A DNA stretch of 64,000 nucleotides, from contig CAJNOL010001273.1 of NCBI GenBank assembly GCA_905250125.1, positions 1-64,000 on the forward strand. Reading direction: 5' to 3'. Source of the DNA: Rotaria sordida (taxonomy: Eukaryota; Rotifera; Eurotatoria; Philodinida; Philodinidae). Positions 1 to 12,563 of this stretch are shown piece after piece (position 1 is the stretch's first letter; each line of letters begins with the position of its first letter). Position numbers and translations under genes: made by a program. The notes beneath the pieces are model-generated. The model worked only from the letters and a program-made list of their open reading frames with translations. It was not told the origin of the DNA and did not search any database.

Positions 1-1080
1 CTCTTCTCTCTTGTTCTCTTTCCTCATTTATCTAAAATGTACTTATTGCACTCGGAAAAATGATTTCATACTATATTTTTTTTATTTTTTCTCTCATATT
101 GTAATCAATTATGTATTAAATATGTCAGATGAATGTTATAAGCGTTTCTTTATGCATGCATTTAAAACACGAAATAAAGTTGCTCATATTGAAATACTGT
201 AGTCAAGAAGTTAAGGATGCATATCAAATATAAGAATGACAAAAATTGATGGTACACATATATTTATCTCATTGAGCAACATTATATTTATTATCTATGA
301 TTAAGTAAACGCTAAAATTTTCATTCAATTTAAGCTTACTAAGTGACAAAGTGAGTTCAAAGCTAGAGTTATGCAATAGGGCTCAGATGAGAAAATAAAT
401 GCTCTTTTTTATATGATATACACCGTGATTGATATCTTATTAAAGAGAATCTAAATATTCAAGACGCTACACTTGTCATCTGATGATAGATTTCATCATT
501 CTTCTTCTTTTATATGATCGGGTCCGGAAAAAATCCGGGATATAACATTTATACATGGCTGACATGGTTGAAAAAAATATTGAAAGAAAATAGTTAATCA
601 ACTATAGTCAAGCCATCTCCTAAAAGCAAAGCAATTTCGCCATTGAATATTGTCACCAGCGTTTCAATTACGCCAATGCCAAACGATGATAACTAATTAT
701 GTTGCAAAATGAACCAAGGAAAAACACTATATTTTAAGCAGAACTTTAACTGAATTAGAGTCGTAGCCATTTTCACAATAAAAGCTAACAATTTTTAGAA
801 GAATAATATAGTTAACTAGAAAAGTCATGAGTAAGATTTAATTTTTATCTCCGTTATTACAAAGAAATTTATTGAAATAATCAACATATGATTTAGAAAA
901 GCAATTCATTAAAATAAAGAACGGTATTAGCATGTTGTCACTTCTTACGTATTATATATTGCATTTATTTTTCAATTAATAAAAATAATCCTATGAAATA
1001 ACTTTTAATTAATGTGTATATATTGTTGTTATAACATGATTTATTTATTTATTTTGTTGAAATTTCCAAACAAATTTTTT
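1..1080. other. AT-rich intergenic stretch, no gene seen
   Basis: Very AT-rich sequence with frequent stops in all frames. The one short open frame (11-202) has no recognisable motif. I see no RNA gene or repeat structure here. Confidence 0.6.
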
Positions 1081-1306
1081 TTATTCTTTATTCTTTATTT
1101 TAACTTTATTTTTAAAAATAAAGATTATCTTTATCTTTATTTTATAAATATAAAGATTTACTTTATCTTTATTTTTTAAAAAATAAAGATTTCTTTATTT
1201 CTTTATCTTTATTTTTTAAAATAAAGATTATCTTTATTCTTTATAAAATAAAGATAAAGTAAACTTTTACCTTTATTTTTAAAGTAAAGATAAAGTAACA
1301 CCCCTA
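1081..1306. repeat. Low-complexity palindromic CTTTATTTTTAAAATAAAG element, hAT-MITE-like right end
   Basis: About 225 bp built almost only from CTTTAT/ATAAAG words in both orientations, so the strand can fold on itself many times. It ends in AAAGTAACACCCCTA, close to the right terminus (AAAGTGCCACCCCTA) of the better preserved element at 37929-38143. No matching TAGGGGTG left end is visible, so this copy looks truncated or decayed on the left. Assignment to a hAT-type MITE is inference from that shared end. Confidence 0.5.
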
Positions 1307-1568
1307 GTCTAATGAAACAAATTTTTCTTTATATCAATATGGTATTTATTGACGGTTTATTGTTATGTTTTTTTTTGTCTTGCCCAACAATTTTGTTCTC
1401 TTACAAGGAGATACAAAGTACATACATTATAAAGAATCCAATAAAGAGTAACCTCGTAAAGGTAGATGTCAATATATTACGCTTGATATTTTCATTTGAC
1501 TTTTCTATGGATATTTTCATTGTATATAACAAATTTTTCGTAGCTGTTTTCATTCGACATGTAGTTAG

Positions 1569-1655
1569 AGTGTGAGTGCGGGTTCGAGTGTACACATTTC
1601 TGCCACACATATGCAGCTATTCTCACCCTCCCCCCCCCCTCCCGCGCACATATCC
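1569..1655. repeat. Degenerate TGTGGG / CCCACA inverted pair
   Basis: A G-rich arm (TGTGAGTGCGGG) is followed by a C-rich arm that includes a C10 run and CCACACAT. It is a diverged member of the telomere-like hairpin family found throughout the window. Confidence 0.45.
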
Positions 1656-1739
1656 AGTACCTATTCAGAGAAACGATATGATTAGTTACTTTTTCCAAAA
1701 TTTTGTTTAAGCGTATATTTCCTATCCTTTTTTGAGAAC

Positions 1740-3040
1740 TATCCATGATTAATTTGAATATTAATGTTACCGATAAATACGAACATCCTTTAGTCTTAAA
1801 AGCAGTGTTCTGACACTAGTTTGAGACCTATCTGATAGAAAATAGCGATGGTATCGACCAGCGATTGATCCTGTAGAGATTTAGACTAGAGTGTAGTATC
1901 GGTAAGATACCGCCTTATTCGCTTTAAGTTCGAATCGAATCTTATTATCAAATGGGAAAAACTGTCAACGATTGACTTAAGTGTCAAGAAAATACTATAA
2001 TTACGGTTTAAAATACGATAAACAGGAATGATAATCTTTATGTTTCTTCCTTCCAATGGTCATTGGAGAGATAATTTTACAAATTTGTCAACTCTTACCT
2101 AATAAAATGTCAGAAAACTTTTGAAAAGCGGATAATACAGTAGTAGACATCTTACTCTATTTAAACTATATTGCATGCTTATGAAGTTTCTGCCTGGTCT
2201 GCGAAAAAGTAAATTCTTTTTTAAATTTTCAAAAGTTTTCAATTTTTGACAGTCATCGATTTTGAAAGTCACATACTTCCATAAGAAAGCAATGGAATGC
2301 AATGATTATTTTACCAATTGATATGCCATGAAGTTTACTATAAAAATAACTTTTGATATTTCGAATTACAGTCTTCCTCGGTTTTCTGCATGTCTTACAC
2401 ATATGGTCACTCCAGTTACCCGGGAAGGAGAAGGGTTGATATGTATTGTTCACCTTTATTTAAATACATATTAATTCGTTATAATTTTGGTATATGATAT
2501 CTTCTAAATCTAATTGTATTTAATTTTACACTTTACTATTTATAATTTTTACGGTACACAATTCCTGCCATTTATTGTTTCAAATTATTTTCAATATATC
2601 TAAAAATCAATCTAGTTTTACTTCATATAATTTCAATGAATTACAAGATTAACCATCATTTTCATTGGTTTTTTACGTGTACGTTACGTTACTATTGGCA
2701 ATTCATTTTATAAGTTTTTCTTCTTTTTCAACTGAAGTTATATTATTAGCTTATTCTCTTTTGATATTGCGTAGGAGATTGCATTCTTATAATGTCAAGT
2801 TCAACGATTCAATCTACATGTCACACATTGGTAAAATAGTCAGATGATGTAATGAGCATCTGCAACTAAATCAACGTTAGGTGCATATTTTTTTTCTACC
2901 TGGTTTCAATAGTTCATTGACTTTTCGAAATGTCAAAAGAAAATTATTGAAATCTAATTGTAATGATTTTTTCTTTATGTACAGTAAAAGTATAAAATTC
3001 TCATTTCAATTACTACAGTTAAAACTATCTTAGTCTCAGT
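1740..3040. other. Intergenic, no gene seen; tRNA-like B-box at 1928-1936
   Basis: No supported coding region. GTTCGAATC at 1928-1936 matches the Pol III B-box consensus and lies 3' of TAGTATCGGTAAGATACCG, but a full cloverleaf cannot be drawn. At most this is a tRNA-derived relic. Confidence 0.35.
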
Positions 3041-3044
3041 TCTA

Positions 3045-3435
3045 CTGATTCCTTGAGTATCCCTGCTAGGATCTTCCAGGATCCTGTTTCAAATCCTAAG
3101 AAATCTTGAAAACAAGATTTTTCAAGATGAAATAAGATCTTGTTCAGGATTTCTCCAAGTTCCTGCTTAGATACTCTTTTCTAAATTCAAAATAAAGAAT
3201 CCTGTTAGGAATCACTCGGAATCCTAGCAAGGATCCTCTCAAGATTATCAACAAGGATTCTGTCAAGATTTTATCAAGTTCTTCGTAAGAAAATGTAAGG
3301 ATTGAGTAAAGATCTTTACAAGTTACTGCTTAGTCCAGTCAGTCATGTTTCTTCTTGAAACAACTTTGAAAGATCTTTGACACTCGTAAATCTTAAGGAT
3401 TCTATCTCCTTTCAAGATTCTCAAATCCTTGGATT
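3045..3435. repeat. Repeat saturated with AGGATCCT / AAGATCTT palindromic words
   Basis: Nearly 400 bp in which AGGATC, GGATCC, AAGATCTT, CAAGAT and ATCTTG recur every 10-20 bp in both orientations. There is no open frame. The construction resembles the CTTTAAAG element at 37929 and the GGTACC element at 46305, although the word differs. Boundaries are approximate and no terminal repeat or target duplication was found. Confidence 0.55.
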
Positions 3436-3439
3436 ATAG

Positions 3440-4099
3440 TAATGATTCAATATATATGTTGAGAAAAATCTTGACAAAGTAAATGGAAGAATTTTTCATA
3501 GCATTATTATGATTTTCTTTCTAACAAAGCAGATTTCTGGCAATTTAACAATCGACTGAGATTTTAATCTCAATCTTCGTCTGATTCTTTTCATAAACTA
3601 ATGAAACGAATCTTAAAATGTTTAGAAAAAGAATTTTCAGATCTCTAAAATATGTATAATTACAGTTGAGATATTGGAACTATACTAATAACTTATTTCT
3701 TCCATTTATGAGAAAAAGAAAATTCACTATCATCAAAATTACAATGTTAATTCGAAAATAATCATTGTAATATTTCTTTTTCTGCAAACAGATAATTTCG
3801 CTCAATAGTATATAATTCAATGAAGCTTGCTTATAGTTTTCATTATCTTCGAAAAACAATTTAATATAAATGTTTTATATCATATTGAAAGAAAAAAAAA
3901 TTCAAATATAGTTTTCACAATTGTATTCAAACTTGGAAACCTATATAAATACATATATATTAATGATATTAAAAGACTTTGAAGAAATCTTTACATCGAA
4001 ATAAAACAAACAAATGCACATATATTTCTAAATGAGCCGAAATAAAAATAATCCATATGTGTCTAGGATTAAAAAAAAATATCAAAAGAATTCCAAATA
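3440..4099. other. AT-rich intergenic stretch, nothing seen
   Basis: No gene-like open frame or recognisable repeat. Confidence 0.5.
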
Positions 4100-5571
4100 C
4101 AGTGAGTACCAAAATTGATCAACAACTACTTTGTATGATTATTTATGGGGTTATTTGAAATTTAAATTTTGTTTTATGGCAGATAATTGAATAAAGCGAA
4201 TTCTTCTCTATACTCTAGACTAATCCCTATTATATCATCTCTTTTCAAAATAGTTAATATGTATACTTTCTGGAACTTGCCGATGATCTATTGAGAAAAA
4301 TTGATAAACTCACATATTTTATTTTATTTTGTAATCGATTATTCACATGTATGATACATTTAGAGAGAGAGAGAGAATGAAGCTGTATTTAAAATGGCTT
4401 TATTTATTATTTATATCGTAGAAGATGAAGACAATGACTTCTTAAAGATATGACAATTATAGGACTCTTATACAAAATTTAATATATCCTTTTATCTACA
4501 CAATTATTTTCATGGTTATATTGTTTGTAAACACTCAAGATTTGTAGAAAATTCTTTTTTCCGTCAATTGGTAGTATTTAACATCGAAAAATAGATTTTT
4601 AACATGAAGATGATGCCAGCATTTAATTCTAAAAACTAGAAAAAGATGTTTGAGAAGACAAAAAGATTTCATGAAAAGTAGTATTTTATATTGAAACATC
4701 TTTTCTTCATTGAAGTTTTTTTTTGGCTTTCTCCCACAGATTTTCATCTAGTATCAAATGAGACATCATAGGAAGAGATTTCATGTGTCTTTTTCGAAAG
4801 ATTAAATGTACATTCTTTCCATTGACATTTCGTAGGTTCTGTTTCTAAGTTTTTGAACTAAACATTGTCATTAAAACCATTTTAAAAAGTCTACTTTTTC
4901 GATTTTAAACGCAACTACTTTGTGAAGAAAAGAACTCGCGACAAATCTCGAGTGTTTACAAACAGTATTACCATAAAATTACTTGTGAAGATAAGGGAAC
5001 ATAATAAACTGTGTACAAAAATCATATAATTTTCATATCTTTAAGAAGTCATTACCGTCTTTTTTCTACGATATAAATAAGAAATAAAATTATTTTCCAT
5101 GTAATTTTGTACTCTCTCTCTCTCTAATGGTTTCATATATAATAATAATTAATTGAAACACAAAGTAAAACAAGTGTATTTATCAGTTTTTCTAACTAGA
5201 TCATTGATATACATCTGAAAATATCCATGCTAACTAACTTTAAAAGAAATTATAACTACAATAAGAATTAGTCTAGATTGTAGGAACGAATTTGTACTGT
5301 CTTATTGTCGTTCATACAAGAAAATTTAAATTTAAAATAATCCCATAGATAATCATAAAACTAGTTGTTGGTCAATTTTGGAAAGGTCAAAATCGATATA
5401 TTGCGATCGCTTCTTCAATAGTCGAACAAGAGAAAGACAATTAGATTCGAAACTTTGTATCGATATAATGGATACTATGGGTTATCAGGTGGATTAAGGC
5501 AGATCAATGTAGTTTATATTCATGTCTAAATAAAGATTATTCTACTTGTTGATAAATTTTAATACTCGCTG
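4100..5571. mobile_element. TA-flanked fold-back element (mariner/Tc1-type ends, no transposase)
   Basis: The left end begins CAGTGAGTACCAAAATTGAT and the right end, read on the other strand, begins CAGCGAGTATTAAAATTTAT; both continue with CAACAA. Both ends are bordered by TA (4098-4099 and 5572-5573), the target duplication of the Tc1/mariner superfamily. Long internal inverted arms are also visible: 4115-4230 against about 5270-5380, and the run around 4365-4460 (GAGAGAGA, then CTTCTTAAAGATATGA) against about 5030-5130. No transposase frame is present, so it is non-autonomous. The family name rests on the TA duplication and terminal inverted repeats only. Confidence 0.7.
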
Positions 5572-5642
5572 TATATCTTTTGATCGAGTTGCGGTTTAAA
5601 AAGGACACTAACATTTCAGCTATTAAAACATACGTATGAAAC

Positions 5643-5720
5643 GAGGCTGTGAGTGTTTGGTAGGTTGGGGGGTATGCGGGTATTGATCGCTTGTTTTCAC
5701 ATGTTCATACCCACACCCTC
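5643..5720. repeat. TGTGGG / CCCACA inverted pair
   Basis: G-rich arm GAGGCTGTGAGTGTTTGG plus a GGTTGGGGGG run, a spacer of about 30 bp, then ACCCACACCCTC. Outer edges GAGG...CCTC are complementary. Confidence 0.65.
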
Positions 5721-5722
5721 AT

Positions 5723-8700
5723 TGAACTTATTCGAAGAAAAAATCAACTCTAATAAGATGAATATTATAGAAAATTGCAATTTATCATTTATTGATTCGA
5801 CATATCATACATAGGTTTATTTCAATAAATTTTAATCAATGAAAATTCTTATTTTAATCATTCGAAATGTAATATATGTTCGTTTTCTTAGTTTTCAAAT
5901 AGTAGTATTAGTTGATTTAACTGATTGAATTGATATATAATATAAACATATAAATGATAGTGTCATGTTAAAATCAAATCTCTTGAGAAAAATATAAAAA
6001 ATGTGAATTTGATTTCTATTGATTAATAATTGTCATCGAATTTTTTAATAAATAAATTAATCCTAAAGACAACAAATGCTATCGAATTATTTTTCATTCT
6101 GAATTTTATCTAAATGAGATTAATAAATAAACTTCGACTAATATGATATAAGTAGACATATATCAACACTATTTTGCTTATACTATATATCAAATAATCG
6201 TAAATTAAATATATATAGATAGATTTTTTTCTCAATCAATATAATTACATTTTTCATTATAATTGATATTTACTTAAAATATTCAATTAAAAATATTTAA
6301 AAACTTTTTGTTGTTTATTCGATAAGAATTTCAAAATAAAATAATGAATGATCATCAGATTTTAATTCAATATCGATTAATTATTTATTAAAATATATTC
6401 GAGTTATGTTTATTAAATCATATTGAATTATGATATATCTATTGTTGATAGATGATCTTTATATAAATATAGTTTGATGTTAAATTAAGATAAATAGAAG
6501 AATTATTTTAATTAATATTCTATTATCAAAGATCAACATAAGTAATAAAAAAAAAATTTACTAAACAAAATTTTTCAAATATTCTTCATTCTCTATATTA
6601 AAAAAATAAAATATTTATTCGAGCGTTTTATTAATAATATGCATATTTAATCATATTCATTAGATTTTAATTTATCAATGTATAGATAATAGGAAAGCTC
6701 TCATTATAATTATATTTATTTATAATAAATCAATTTCTTCGATAAAATAGTTATTTGAAAAACAAAAAGAAACTTCTTCAATTATGATTATCGAATTAAA
6801 AATAAGGATATAAATGAATTGAATTCTTGCCATAATATTTAAGCAATCAATCAATATTTATAGTTTATTGAATAAATAGATATTTGAATAGTATTTAGGA
6901 TGGAAAAAAACAAGTATTATAAAATCTAATCAAACAAAAAAAAAAGCCATTGTTAGTAAAATCTATCAAGAATAATGATGTGAAAGACAATCAATCTATA
7001 TCTATTGAAAATAAATTAATTGAATAAAATATGATTGGGAGGATAGATATAGTTCTTTCCTTAATACACTCTAATTATGATCAAATGCTTACATATTGTT
7101 TTGAGAAATAATTTGCTATTTAGTCGAAGCATCGACACTCATTCTTTTAGATACTTGTTTATAGCGTTAAGAAAATCAAAATAAAATACTATGAAAATCT
7201 ATGTGATCTATAAAATCATTGAATCCTATCACATAAAAAATAATAGTAGATATCTCTGAAGAGTTTGATACCTTCTTTTTTGCAAGGCAAATCAAATATT
7301 TTGTTTTGTTATCAGTGTTTCAAAACATAAAATTGCATTATTTTCCAAGCATTTTGAAACATCCGATAGAATGTATTACGAGAGCACGTGAAGATCTTGT
7401 ACACTAAGACAATACCTTATACTGACATCTTCTTAATATTTCAGAAAGAGATTTCGATGAATCTACATCATATCGGACAATCGTTGTTGTACCTCTTGCA
7501 ACACATCATTTTTCTTAATCGTTCAAATTATTTCAGCAATCGAGATTTATTTTTCTGGATACATTGAAAATCTTTCCTCTAAAACAGATGAAGAGATTTT
7601 GAATTATTTAATAATTGAGTTGTATCATGAATTTCTCAATTACACAAAGAAAAGAGTATGAAATCTGATAACGATACATTGGCAAGTATTTATGATGTAT
7701 TCATTATTAATTGTTTATGTTTGAGAAAAAGAAATATTACTCTATTTCTACAGTATCGTGATCTTCGATAGATGAAAAATTGAATAATTTTAAATGATTT
7801 GGGTGTAGTATCTGTTAGACAACCAGACCCATACCAACACTCGTTTGACTGAAATGCATACGACAAAAATATGTAAATATTGTTTTATAAAAATAAAACG
7901 AATTCCATTGAAACTAAAGTATCATATTCAGAAGTCTCTTTTCCATGAAACACACTTCTAAACATGAATAAAAACAATCTAGTCATTAAAATACTTCCTC
8001 TTCTATAATAATATCTTAATTAATTTGAATTATATTATTCAAGAATAATGAAAAAAAAAAGTCTTTCAAATCAGGAATTTTATAATATAAGCGTCAATTG
8101 AATTCGTTTCTCTGTTTTAGTTCGACCTGAATATTGAGCAAACTATCAATATCAAATTTCGATTAGATAATGGATGAAATTATGATAAACGTTTGAATTG
8201 ATTAGTACGGATATCAGTTTGTCTGTCATTTTTAACTAACACTCACACCTCCGATTGAATTGATATCGTTGAAGAGAAGACTATAGATAACTGTTTAGAA
8301 AATCAAAAATATCTATATATGAGAAGTAGTCAAAAAATATATTGACTAGCACTTTTTCCAGAAGAATTCTCAACATTTGACTTGACATGTGTAGGTACTT
8401 TTAACGAGGAAACTCAGATGCACATTCGAAAACATTTACTAGTCAAAGTTTTTCTGTGGACGATGGTGTTTAGAGATAGATCAAAGATCTATCCATGCTA
8501 AAAGTTTGATTTCATTTGATAATGCTATCACGAATGGTAACGAATTCATTCAAAAAGTCTCTTGTCATCATATCCATAAAAAGAAGCTGATATATCTACG
8601 GATCTCTGTACGTTGAAATAAATCATTTCATAGGAAGTTTTCGCCAAGACAATGGATTTGATAGCCACGAGATCTGTTTCTCGAAAACTTATTTACAACA

Positions 8701-9270
8701 AATGTTATTACTAAAGCATTGCGGCAACACCCTCAATAGAGTTTTCTAAACGTTGTTCTTAGTTTCAAAGTTAATGCATAAAATTTTTATTTAACTAGTT
8801 TCTTAGCAACTCAATATAACTTTCGAATAGTCCAAACTTCAGTTTATCGAAAAAAACAAATTGAATTGTTTCTTTACAGTTAGAGCAAATTGCTGATTCT
8901 TTTACCGACAATAGAGACATATTCATACTTTAAATGTGTACGGACAAGATTAGAAAGACTCTTTATTAATTACCACTAGAGTTCTCAACAAAAAGTTTAA
9001 TTAATCAAACGAATTTCTAGAGGACAGAAGAATTAATTTCCATCTAGTCACAATGTGAAGCATTGTTGAAAGTTCTATTCTCAGAATAACTATCAATAAT
9101 TTGTTGATCATTCCTTGACAATTTTGAAATTTCTATCTGTCAGTCTTATGAAAAAAAAAAAGATTAGCAAATGGAAAGCAGAAGAAAGAATTATTTTCAA
9201 CAAGATGATTGTTCTTGCGTAATTTCTTCAGCTTACTTATATAACACATTTTTTGTTAAGTATTGCGAAA
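5723..9270. other. Long AT-rich intergenic region, no gene seen
   Basis: No open frame of 60 codons or more and no recognisable exon, RNA gene or strong repeat in about 3.5 kb. Confidence 0.5.
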
Positions 9271-9271
9271 C

Positions 9272-9280
9272 AAAAAAAAA
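9272..9280 (-). terminator. Pol III terminator (T9) of tRNA-Ser
   Basis: On the minus strand a run of nine T begins three bases after the tRNA discriminator base, the usual Pol III stop signal. Confidence 0.8.
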
Positions 9281-9283
9281 CGA

Positions 9284-9365
9284 CGCTGCGAGTAGGATTT
9301 GAACCTACGCGGGGAGACCCCATCAGATTTCAAGTCTGACGCCTTAACCACTCGGCCATCGCAGC
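9284..9365 (-). tRNA. tRNA-Ser (anticodon UGA)
   Basis: The minus strand reads a complete 82-nt class II tRNA. The 7-bp acceptor stem pairs GCTGCGA (9365-9359) with TCGCAGC (9291-9285), followed by discriminator G. The D-arm carries GCCGAGTGGTTAAGGC, and the anticodon stem-loop CAGACTTGAAATCTG gives UGA. A long variable arm GGGGTCTCCCC is diagnostic of serine tRNAs, and the T-arm is GTAGGTTCAAATCCTAC. No intron is present. The A-box (TGGCCGAGTGG) and B-box (GGTTCAAATCC) form the internal Pol III promoter. CCA is not encoded, as expected in a eukaryote. It decodes UCA and UCG serine codons. Confidence 0.96.
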
Positions 9366-9474
9366 TCGTTCGAAATAGCAATTCACACTATTGACAACGA
9401 AAAACTTCTTGAAAATTCTAGTCACACATATTCCAAAGGTGGATTGAAGCTATCGAAGAAGCAAAAAGAAAACT

Positions 9475-9527
9475 AGGATGTGGGTGTGCGTGTGGGTACA
9501 GAGCGTCGTTACAACACCCACACCCTT
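9475..9527. repeat. TGTGGG / CCCACA inverted pair
   Basis: Left arm AGGATGTGGGTGTGCGTGTG, spacer of about 17 bp, right arm ACACCCACACCCTT. It lies about 110 bp upstream of the tRNA-Ser gene. Confidence 0.75.
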
Positions 9528-9765
9528 CGTATGATGTTCCATCTTGGGATGGAACGGGATTGGTCCCGAGTCCCTTCAGTCTCTAGATTCGTCTGATCAC
9601 TATGAATAGAACGATGGTTTTAGAAAAGAAACTGAGCGATTGAGGGCACCTCCTTTCCCCCGTTTCTTAAGAACGGCTCGACTAAACAAAAGTTGTTAGA
9701 GACTCAGAAATCCCAGATGCTTCCTACTATGCGATATAGGGAGTGCAAGAGCCAAAAATGACCTG

Positions 9766-10084
9766 AAATTTTTCCCCTTTTTCTCAAAGACACTTCGACC
9801 GATTGAGCCAAAACTTTTTGTATGATAACTAGGACCAAATCGTGGTGTATGTTTTTTTTTCTTTGAAAAATATTGTGTCCTTCGCTTGAAAGAACCAAAA
9901 TACTGGAAGTCCTATCAAAAACATGTTTTTTTTGCCGAGGGCAAATTTGGTAAGGTCTGCTAAGAGTGACCAAAACATTATTTCAAGAAAAAAAACACGT
10001 ACACCCCGATTTGATCCTAGTTGTTACACAAAAAATTTCAGCTCAATCGGCCGAAGCGTCTAGGAGAAAAGAGGGGAGAAAAAC
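9766..10084. repeat. Fold-back repeat with about 85-bp arms
   Basis: The left arm (about 9766-9850, with CTTCGACCGATTGAGC and GATAACTAGGACCAAATCG) is repeated inverted at about 9998-10084 (CGATTTGATCCTAGTTG, GCTCAATCGGCCGAAG). A weaker direct copy of the arm lies at about 9650-9705. No coding capacity and no target duplication recognised, so the class is unknown. Confidence 0.6.
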
Positions 10085-10634
10085 TTCAATTTGCCTCTAA
10101 AAAAATTGATTTCGAGAAAGACACGAAACAACGTAATATGATATTTTTCCAAATTTTGTGTTTTTCATTTTATCATACATAGCTATCAATTAATGCACTT
10201 GCCAAATGACTAGGATGATGCATCCCTGACTCATACAACACATTTTGATGATGAAATAACTATAGTAGTAGTGCTCATTTACTAGAAGAAAGCGCTGCAG
10301 AATGTGATTTTTTTGTATAGGGGATCTCCAAAGTCGATTTTTGTAAGGACTTGAATAACAACGAAAATTTTTCATTCATATGCCATTCGATAGAGGGTAC
10401 TTAAATGTGTTTTTAGATACAAAAAAATCGAAATCGAAAAAAGTGAATTTATGGGATCGAGAAAGGGAAGTGCCCTTAAGCTATGTGATGTTGGTGCAAC
10501 GCCATTGCACATTCGATGAATCTCTTTTAGAATTGTTGAATGTCATCAGCAGAAATCCAGTGTTTCACATACATTTCACCAGTTATGAAAGTTCGATTAG
10601 ATAACATGTCGACTAAGTATGATTTTTCCTCCTT

Positions 10635-10990
10635 GTGATAAAAAAATCTCTTGAACAATTATTTGTTGCTCCATCACATCTTCCAAGTAGATCAAGTGAT
10701 GAAACAACACGTTATTCTATAATATATAAACGAGCAATATTACCGTTTAAACCTAATAAAAATAATATGATGGATATATATCAAGTAATTTTCAAATGTA
10801 TCGACATGATATATCAAATATATATTCGTTAAATCCATTTGTAACATGGTTACCAACAAAATGTACATCTGTATTTGATAGTCCATCATGTTCATCTCTT
10901 TCTTGTTCATTGACATGTGCTCGAAATGAACTTCTTCTTTTTGATGGTATAGCAAAAAAAAAGAACTTTACAAAAAATTCTATCTGAAAA
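10635..10990 (+). pseudogene. Possible decayed coding fragment, unknown
   Basis: Two overlapping frames with host-like codon use follow one another. Frame one at 10635-10832 contains PSHLPSRSSDETTRYSI; after a shift, frame two at 10796-10987 contains NPFVTWLPTKCTSVFDSP. Read together they could be one exon broken by a frameshift near 10800-10830. I do not recognise a family. It may equally be chance open frames in AT-rich DNA, and a nearby 74-codon frame at 10380-10604 has no better support. Confidence 0.2.
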
Positions 10991-11810
10991 TGATAATCGG
11001 TATCAATCGATATCAGGCACACTTATTTCTATTACAATCTCAAATATTTCTCTTTAGAATTTATTTATTATTGAATTTTTAGATAAAAATAATAAGCGTT
11101 GGGAAATTTAAAATTAATAATCCTTATGAAAGTCATCATGCTGAAGGTATGAAAAAACAAACAAATAAACAAAATTTAATGAAATCGTTTTAATTTTTGG
11201 ACGAGCGTACTTGTGTGAATATCTTGATTAAGTATCTAATGATCTTACAGTAATTGATATTTTTTTTCTCAAGTTTGTTATTTATAATTAATATGTCAAT
11301 TGGTCAATTCTATCTTCTCATTCGTAAACCTATTTAACTTCGACCAGAAGATGCACTTTTTTTTTCTTTGTTAATAATGTATGAATTTATTTAATAGAAA
11401 TAGAATTTTATTTAATTTTTAATTAGACTATTCCGAGCATAGAAATGACTATAGGTTACCCTTTTATCAAGAACATGTTTATTTATTTATTTTTATTTAA
11501 ATATAAATATCTGATATTATTTTAGACAGATGAAGATAAATTTTTTTATGTAGCTTGTAGTGACGAATTAATTTATTCGTTAAAATGATTATTAATAAGA
11601 TTTGAAAATTGGTAGAGTACTTTCTTTTCCTTGTATGATTTTTCTTTTTCTTTGTCGTTAGTATTGAACATATTTATTCGAGATAATTAGCTCATAAAAA
11701 TATAAATATATATTGCTCGTATAATTAAAAAAAAAATCGATTATTTTTAGTAAGAAATACTCGAAAAGTTTATATGTACAATATTAATTATTCTTATGTT
11801 TTAATTTTTT
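10991..11810. other. AT-rich intergenic stretch, nothing seen
   Basis: No supported gene or repeat. It contains the 3' flank of the acetate-transporter gene. Confidence 0.5.
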
Positions 11811-12563
11811 TTATATTTTTTGTGTACGAGTATTTGTTGAAGATTCATTAGTAATGATTAATGGTGAGTGTGGTGCTAAATCATAAACAGGTAATGAAAA
11901 ATATGAATTTACACCTCGTTTGAGTAAACTTGCAAAAGCTGCATACCAAGCAATTGATGCTGTTAAAATTCCAAAAGCACCTGCTGCACGTTGTAAATTA
12001 AGATGACCTAATTGAAATTTACTTGCTGTAAGTAAAATAAAAGTAAGTGTTAGAAAAAAGAATAATGCTACTAAAGCTAAATTAGTACGAAAAGATGAAA
12101 TAAACATAGCAGCTGTGAATATTGTCCATCCAAGAAAAAAAACACCAAGAGCTTTTTCTTGTACATCTAATGAATAATTTCCAAGAAAATTAAATGATCC
12201 AATATAAAGTGAAGCAAGTCCAAGCCAAAAACCACCATAAGAACAAAATGCAAGTGCACCAAAATTATTTCCAACACGAAATTCAAGTAAACCAGCAAGA
12301 AGTTGAATTAAACCACCATAAAAAAGAGCAAGACCCATAACAACACCATGTGAAGCTGTAACAGGTACAGCTACACCTGCATTATACATTGAAAGAACAA
12401 ATGTTGTTAATGCAAAAGCACATAAACCAAGTGGTGTTGGATTAAAATTTTGAGATAAAGATGGTGGATACATCTTCATTAAACGTTCGAATTCAAGAAA
12501 TCGTTCATAAGATGAACGTATTTGAATATCAATATTATCGTATTGTTGTTGATGGTGCGACAT
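11811..12563 (-). CDS. GPR1/FUN34/YaaH (AceTr) family acetate/succinate transporter
   Basis: A 250-residue polytopic membrane protein in a single exon. The AceTr signature NPTPLG is at residues 41-46, followed by hydrophobic segments at about 47-63, 72-92, 103-123, 138-156, 162-180 and 192-213, matching the six-helix fold of fungal Ady2/Ato1 and bacterial SatP/YaaH. The second family block FYGGLIQLLAGLLEF (81-95) and FGALAFCSYGGFW (101-113) is well conserved. Family members move acetate and other short monocarboxylates, usually with protons, across the plasma membrane. ATG at 12563 is chosen because the open frame upstream begins with TTG and encodes a low-complexity extension; the context (A at -3) is good. 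This family is typical of fungi, protists and bacteria and is not a usual animal family, so horizontal acquisition is likely (inference). No intron is seen, and base composition matches the host. Confidence 0.9.
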   Translation of the reverse strand: MSHHQQQYDNIDIQIRSSYERFLEFERLMKMYPPSLSQNFNPTPLGLCAFALTTFVLSMYNAGVAVPVTASHGVVMGLALFYGGLIQLLAGLLEFRVGNNFGALAFCSYGGFWLGLASLYIGSFNFLGNYSLDVQEKALGVFFLGWTIFTAAMFISSFRTNLALVALFFFLTLTFILLTASKFQLGHLNLQRAAGAFGILTASIAWYAAFASLLKRGVNSYFSLPVYDLAPHSPLIITNESSTNTRTQKI

